A DNA stretch of 54,857 nt from Aureobasidium sp. EXF-3400 (lineage: Eukaryota; Ascomycota; Dothideomycetes; Dothideales; Saccotheciaceae): NCBI GenBank assembly GCA_024195585.1, contig SWBL01000339.1, forward strand, positions 1-54,857, written 5' to 3'. Each line of letters opens with the position of its first letter. Position 1 is the first letter of the stretch. Under the pieces are notes generated by a model, which made no database searches, was not told the DNA's origin, and saw nothing but the letters and a program-made list of their open reading frames with translations. Of the stretch, positions 53,301 through 54,857 are shown in pieces. The position numbers and the translations under genes are program-made.

Positions 53301-54097
53301 ACACTTCGATTGACGGCGTCTACACCGGTCCTCTATCTCTTTCCGACACTCTCAAGCCTTCAGCTCCAGCTGCGATATCTGCTTTACAGCGCATGGGTGT
53401 CACTTGCTCGATCGTCACTGGCGACCAGGCAAGCACAGCATACTACGTAGCTAACCTCCTCGGCATACCCAAGCACAACGTCCACGCTGGTGTACTTCCC
53501 AGTGGCAAGCGCGAAATCGTAGAAGAGCTTCAAGCACAAGGCATCATCGTCGCCATGGTAGGAGACGGCATCAACGATTCTCCCGCTCTTGCGACTGCAA
53601 ATGTTGGTATATCGCTCGCCTCGGGTACAGACGTTGCCATTGAAGCAGCAGATGTCGTCCTCATGCGTCCCGACCATCTCCTTGATATAGCATCCTCTCT
53701 CGCCTTGTCCCGCGCCATCTTCCGACGCATCAAGTTGAACCTGATTTGGGCATGTCTTTACAATGCCATTGGCCTGCCCATCGCGATGGGCTTCTTCTTG
53801 CCCTGGGGTCTTTCTCTGCCGCCTATGGCTGCTGGAGCCGCAATGGCATGTTCGAGCGTCACGGTTGTAGTATCAAGTCTTTTGTTGAAGCGATGGAAGC
53901 CACCGAGATACATCAGAGAGGCTGCTGCCAGGGAAGTCAGCGAGACCGAGTTGTTCGCAGATGTTGACACTGCGGTTCAGAGCCGGGGCGTCAGTGACTG
54001 GGTTCAGGGGCTTGTAGGATTGGTCCGAAGCAAAAGAGGAGATGGTAATGCTGACAGGGGTGCTTATGTGCCCTTGCAGAGATTCGAAGAAGTGTAG
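50366..54097 (+). CDS. CCC2: Copper-transporting P1B-type ATPase, Ccc2/ATP7 type
   Basis: A 1243-aa single-exon pump that loads copper into the late Golgi for multicopper oxidases. Three canonical HMA domains begin at GMTCGACTSAV motifs (Met85, Met187, Met282), each with the CxxC copper site. A fourth HMA-like fold follows at about 353-425 without the cysteines. The membrane part has CPC at 791-793 (FACPCALG), TGEA at 672, phosphorylated Asp835 in DKTGTLT, the P1B-specific SEHPIA with H879-P880, and GDGIND with Asp1067. This is the complete catalytic set. The C-terminus is a soluble tail ending in PLQRFEEV. Yeast Ccc2 has two HMA domains, human ATP7A/B six; three plus a relic is in the fungal range. 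The ATG at 50366 starts a Pro/Ser-rich head of about 75 residues. Confidence 0.97.
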   Translation: MAPGYLQVSQRDPRRDSTSIISPTGPAPKTALNGSPSTASDGPSPRASPQTQFANWNNNMGPRTPPQPSSQPQHLATTTLKVEGMTCGACTSAVESAFDHVGGVGSVSVSLVMERAVVMHDASIISVDEVRELIDDRGFDATVLNTDLPASSLDDIVEEESDQDIMGLGITSASSSLMTTTLSVGGMTCGACTSAVEGAFKNLAGIKSFNISLLSERAVIEHDSKLISADTIAETIEDTGFDASIIESKPSEPPRTKMLSSSRRQSRKNDVLFTTIVAIEGMTCGACTSAVTSGFKDVPGLLKFDISLLAERAVVLHDPTKLSPEKIVETIEDCGFDAKVLTSREEGGSRSRRGSSTVELRLFGLQNAEAASALETTLKNRKGSTAVKVDFRTGRASVAYDPTQTGLRAIVESIENEGLNALTAENDDNNAQLESLAKTKEIQEWSRALKVSLLFAIPVFLTSMIFPMFIKPLDYGSIKLPLIPGLWLGDVVCLLLTIPVQFGIGKRFYRSAYKSLKHGSPTMDVLVVLGTSAAFFFSCAAMLVSILTSPHSRPATTFDTSTMLITFIMLGRFLENRAKGQTSAALSRLMSLAPSTALIYTDPIAAQKAADEWDSDNEKSEKNSPIGALEEKTVPTELLEVGDVVILKPGDKVPADGTVIRGDSYVNESMVTGEAMPILKTKGKNLMAGTVNGAGRLDFQVTRAGRDTQLSQIVRLVQEAQTSRAPIQRMADVVAGYFVPIIITLGLATFTAWMILSHVLQTPPTIFTKDTSGGPLMVCVKLCIAVIVFACPCALGLATPTAVMVGTGVGAEQGILIKGGATLETATKVTHIVLDKTGTLTMGKMSVSRSDVQGGWTADAAKLRLWWTIIGLAEMGSEHPIARAITSAAKSHLGLGSDGTLDGSVGDFVSTVGKGISASVEAAISPERKRYNVMIGNTSYLRSQGVAVPEDADDTNDYEASKDANAASEQQSAGVTTIHTSIDGVYTGPLSLSDTLKPSAPAAISALQRMGVTCSIVTGDQASTAYYVANLLGIPKHNVHAGVLPSGKREIVEELQAQGIIVAMVGDGINDSPALATANVGISLASGTDVAIEAADVVLMRPDHLLDIASSLALSRAIFRRIKLNLIWACLYNAIGLPIAMGFFLPWGLSLPPMAAGAAMACSSVTVVVSSLLLKRWKPPRYIREAAAREVSETELFADVDTAVQSRGVSDWVQGLVGLVRSKRGDGNADRGAYVPLQRFEEV

Positions 54098-54760
54098 ACA
54101 CTTCCGCAATGATACCTATTTGATATTTTCAGTTCTTTCCTCCAGTCAAAGTGCCTTGATATTTGACCAGCAGCATTCCGAACACGAGACCGTAGAAAGA
54201 GGCGATGTGACCAGTCCTGCGCATTGAGTTCTGAGAGACCAGTCACGTGCGATAGTCCGAACCGAAAACGTAACGTCTATCATCAACAATAGTGTCCTGC
54301 TAGAGTATTATGTTCTGGTAGCAGAGGCAAGGAAGATCATCGTCATCATCTCTCGTGCACACGTCTCACGAGCATGCTGTCGTTGCTAGCAGTGATCACG
54401 GTTCCAATGATGTGGTCATCAGGATGTACGCTAGCCCAATATAGCTAGCTAGATTGCTCGCTGCTGTTACAAGAACGCTACAAATACGCTACAAGAATCC
54501 ATTAAACGTGATAGCTGCACCAAGAACCTCTTGTCGATCTTGTCTCTGCTCGAGATCTTATCTCTGCGTCTGCGCAAGTTATTGATGCATTGAGGTCGAG
54601 GGCAGCGTCCGAGAGGACGTAGCTCTGATGATCTGAGCGCAATCTAGTCCAAGTCGGCTCTTGCTGAAGCACCGACCCTGCTCAGTCACGTGAGATGGGA
54701 GTGGTAGCTGACAACCATGCATGGTCTATAGATCAATCAACCTTGCAATCACTGCTTCGT
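54098..54760. other. Gene-free 3' flank of CCC2
   Basis: No coding frame above about 60 codons. It contains short imperfect direct repeats: ACGCTACAA at 54475-54483 and 54486-54494, and GATCTTGTCTCTGC/GATCTTATCTCTGC at 54536-54549 and 54554-54567. These may be part of repetitive or relic mobile DNA adjoining the terminal repeat that follows. Confidence 0.45.
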
Positions 54761-54837
54761 ACAGTAACACCTCGCTATAGCGATACTTCCTCTCGGCCCT
54801 TCTTCTATCGTTATAGCGAGGTTATCGTTGTACAGAG
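54761..54837. mobile_element. Fot1/pogo-like terminal inverted repeat or short MITE
   Basis: A TACAGTAAC start is followed by CCTCGCTATAGCGATA (54770-54785). Its near-exact reverse complement lies at 54806-54821 (TATCGTTATAGCGAGG; one mismatch in 16), and then GTTATCGTTGTACAG follows. The CTCGCTATAACGATA-type words beside a TA target and CAGT end resemble the ends of fungal Tc1/mariner-pogo elements. Either one end of an element running off the window or a very short hairpin MITE would fit. No transposase is visible. Confidence 0.5.
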
Positions 54838-54857
54838 GAAGCCTTGGCATTTATCTA

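Overview
The window is nuclear DNA of a filamentous ascomycete (Pezizomycotina). Genes are short and close together on both strands. Their introns are mostly 48-65 bp with GT..AG ends, and proteins such as the Pex6, Bur1, Rad53-type kinase and dipeptidyl peptidase have the filamentous-fungal form. A Dothideomycete is my best guess from the protein style, but I could not test it. No rRNA, tRNA, CRISPR array or complete transposon was recognised.

Layout. 1-5.1 kb: the 3' end of a nucleolin/Nsr1-Gar2 RNA-binding protein, a one-span membrane protein of unknown function and an unrecognised 482-aa protein. 6-14 kb: a Rad53/Chk2-type checkpoint kinase with two FHA domains, a vacuolar-type dipeptidyl peptidase (DapB) and an Mpo1 dioxygenase. 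14.4-18.2 kb: a cytochrome P450 and a Tri3-like acyltransferase in tandem on the minus strand, the only pair here that looks like specialised metabolism. 18.7-25.1 kb: a five-finger CCCH protein (ZC3H3/Red5 type), a Sel1-repeat protein (Nif1/Dsf2 type) and a membrane-anchored steryl ester hydrolase-like lipase. 26-30.3 kb: PEX6. 31.9-37.9 kb: glucose-6-phosphate dehydrogenase, a sucrose/alpha-glucoside transporter and a CFA/coclaurine N-methyltransferase-like enzyme. 38-44.4 kb: a 60-aa complex I subunit (NDUFB2/AGGG type) divergent from the BUR1 kinase, a CYP7/CYP8-like P450, the ITP pyrophosphatase HAM1 and the FAP7/AK6 adenylate kinase. 47.4-54.1 kb: an aquaporin with a long soluble tail and the copper-transporting P-type ATPase CCC2. 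The right edge carries an inverted repeat resembling a Fot1/pogo-type transposon end.

The genes are mostly unrelated housekeeping functions: checkpoint and transcription kinases, peroxisome biogenesis, NADPH supply, nucleotide sanitation, copper export and proteolysis. Several neighbours share short divergent promoters (NDUFB2-BUR1, P450-HAM1, acyltransferase-CCCH, lipase-PEX6) or converge closely (HAM1-FAP7, 76 bp). Two stretches are gene-poor: 44.4-47.4 kb, which contains clustered hairpins, and 48.8-50.4 kb.

Exon boundaries were placed by eye from splice signals, reading-frame continuity and known family sequence. Every model below was checked for frame across its junctions. No new multi-gene system is evident. 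The best candidates for follow-up are the acyltransferase-P450 pair, the CYP7/8-like P450 that lacks the usual I-helix threonine, the repeat-encoded TQ cluster of the checkpoint kinase and the hairpin cluster near 46.4 kb.
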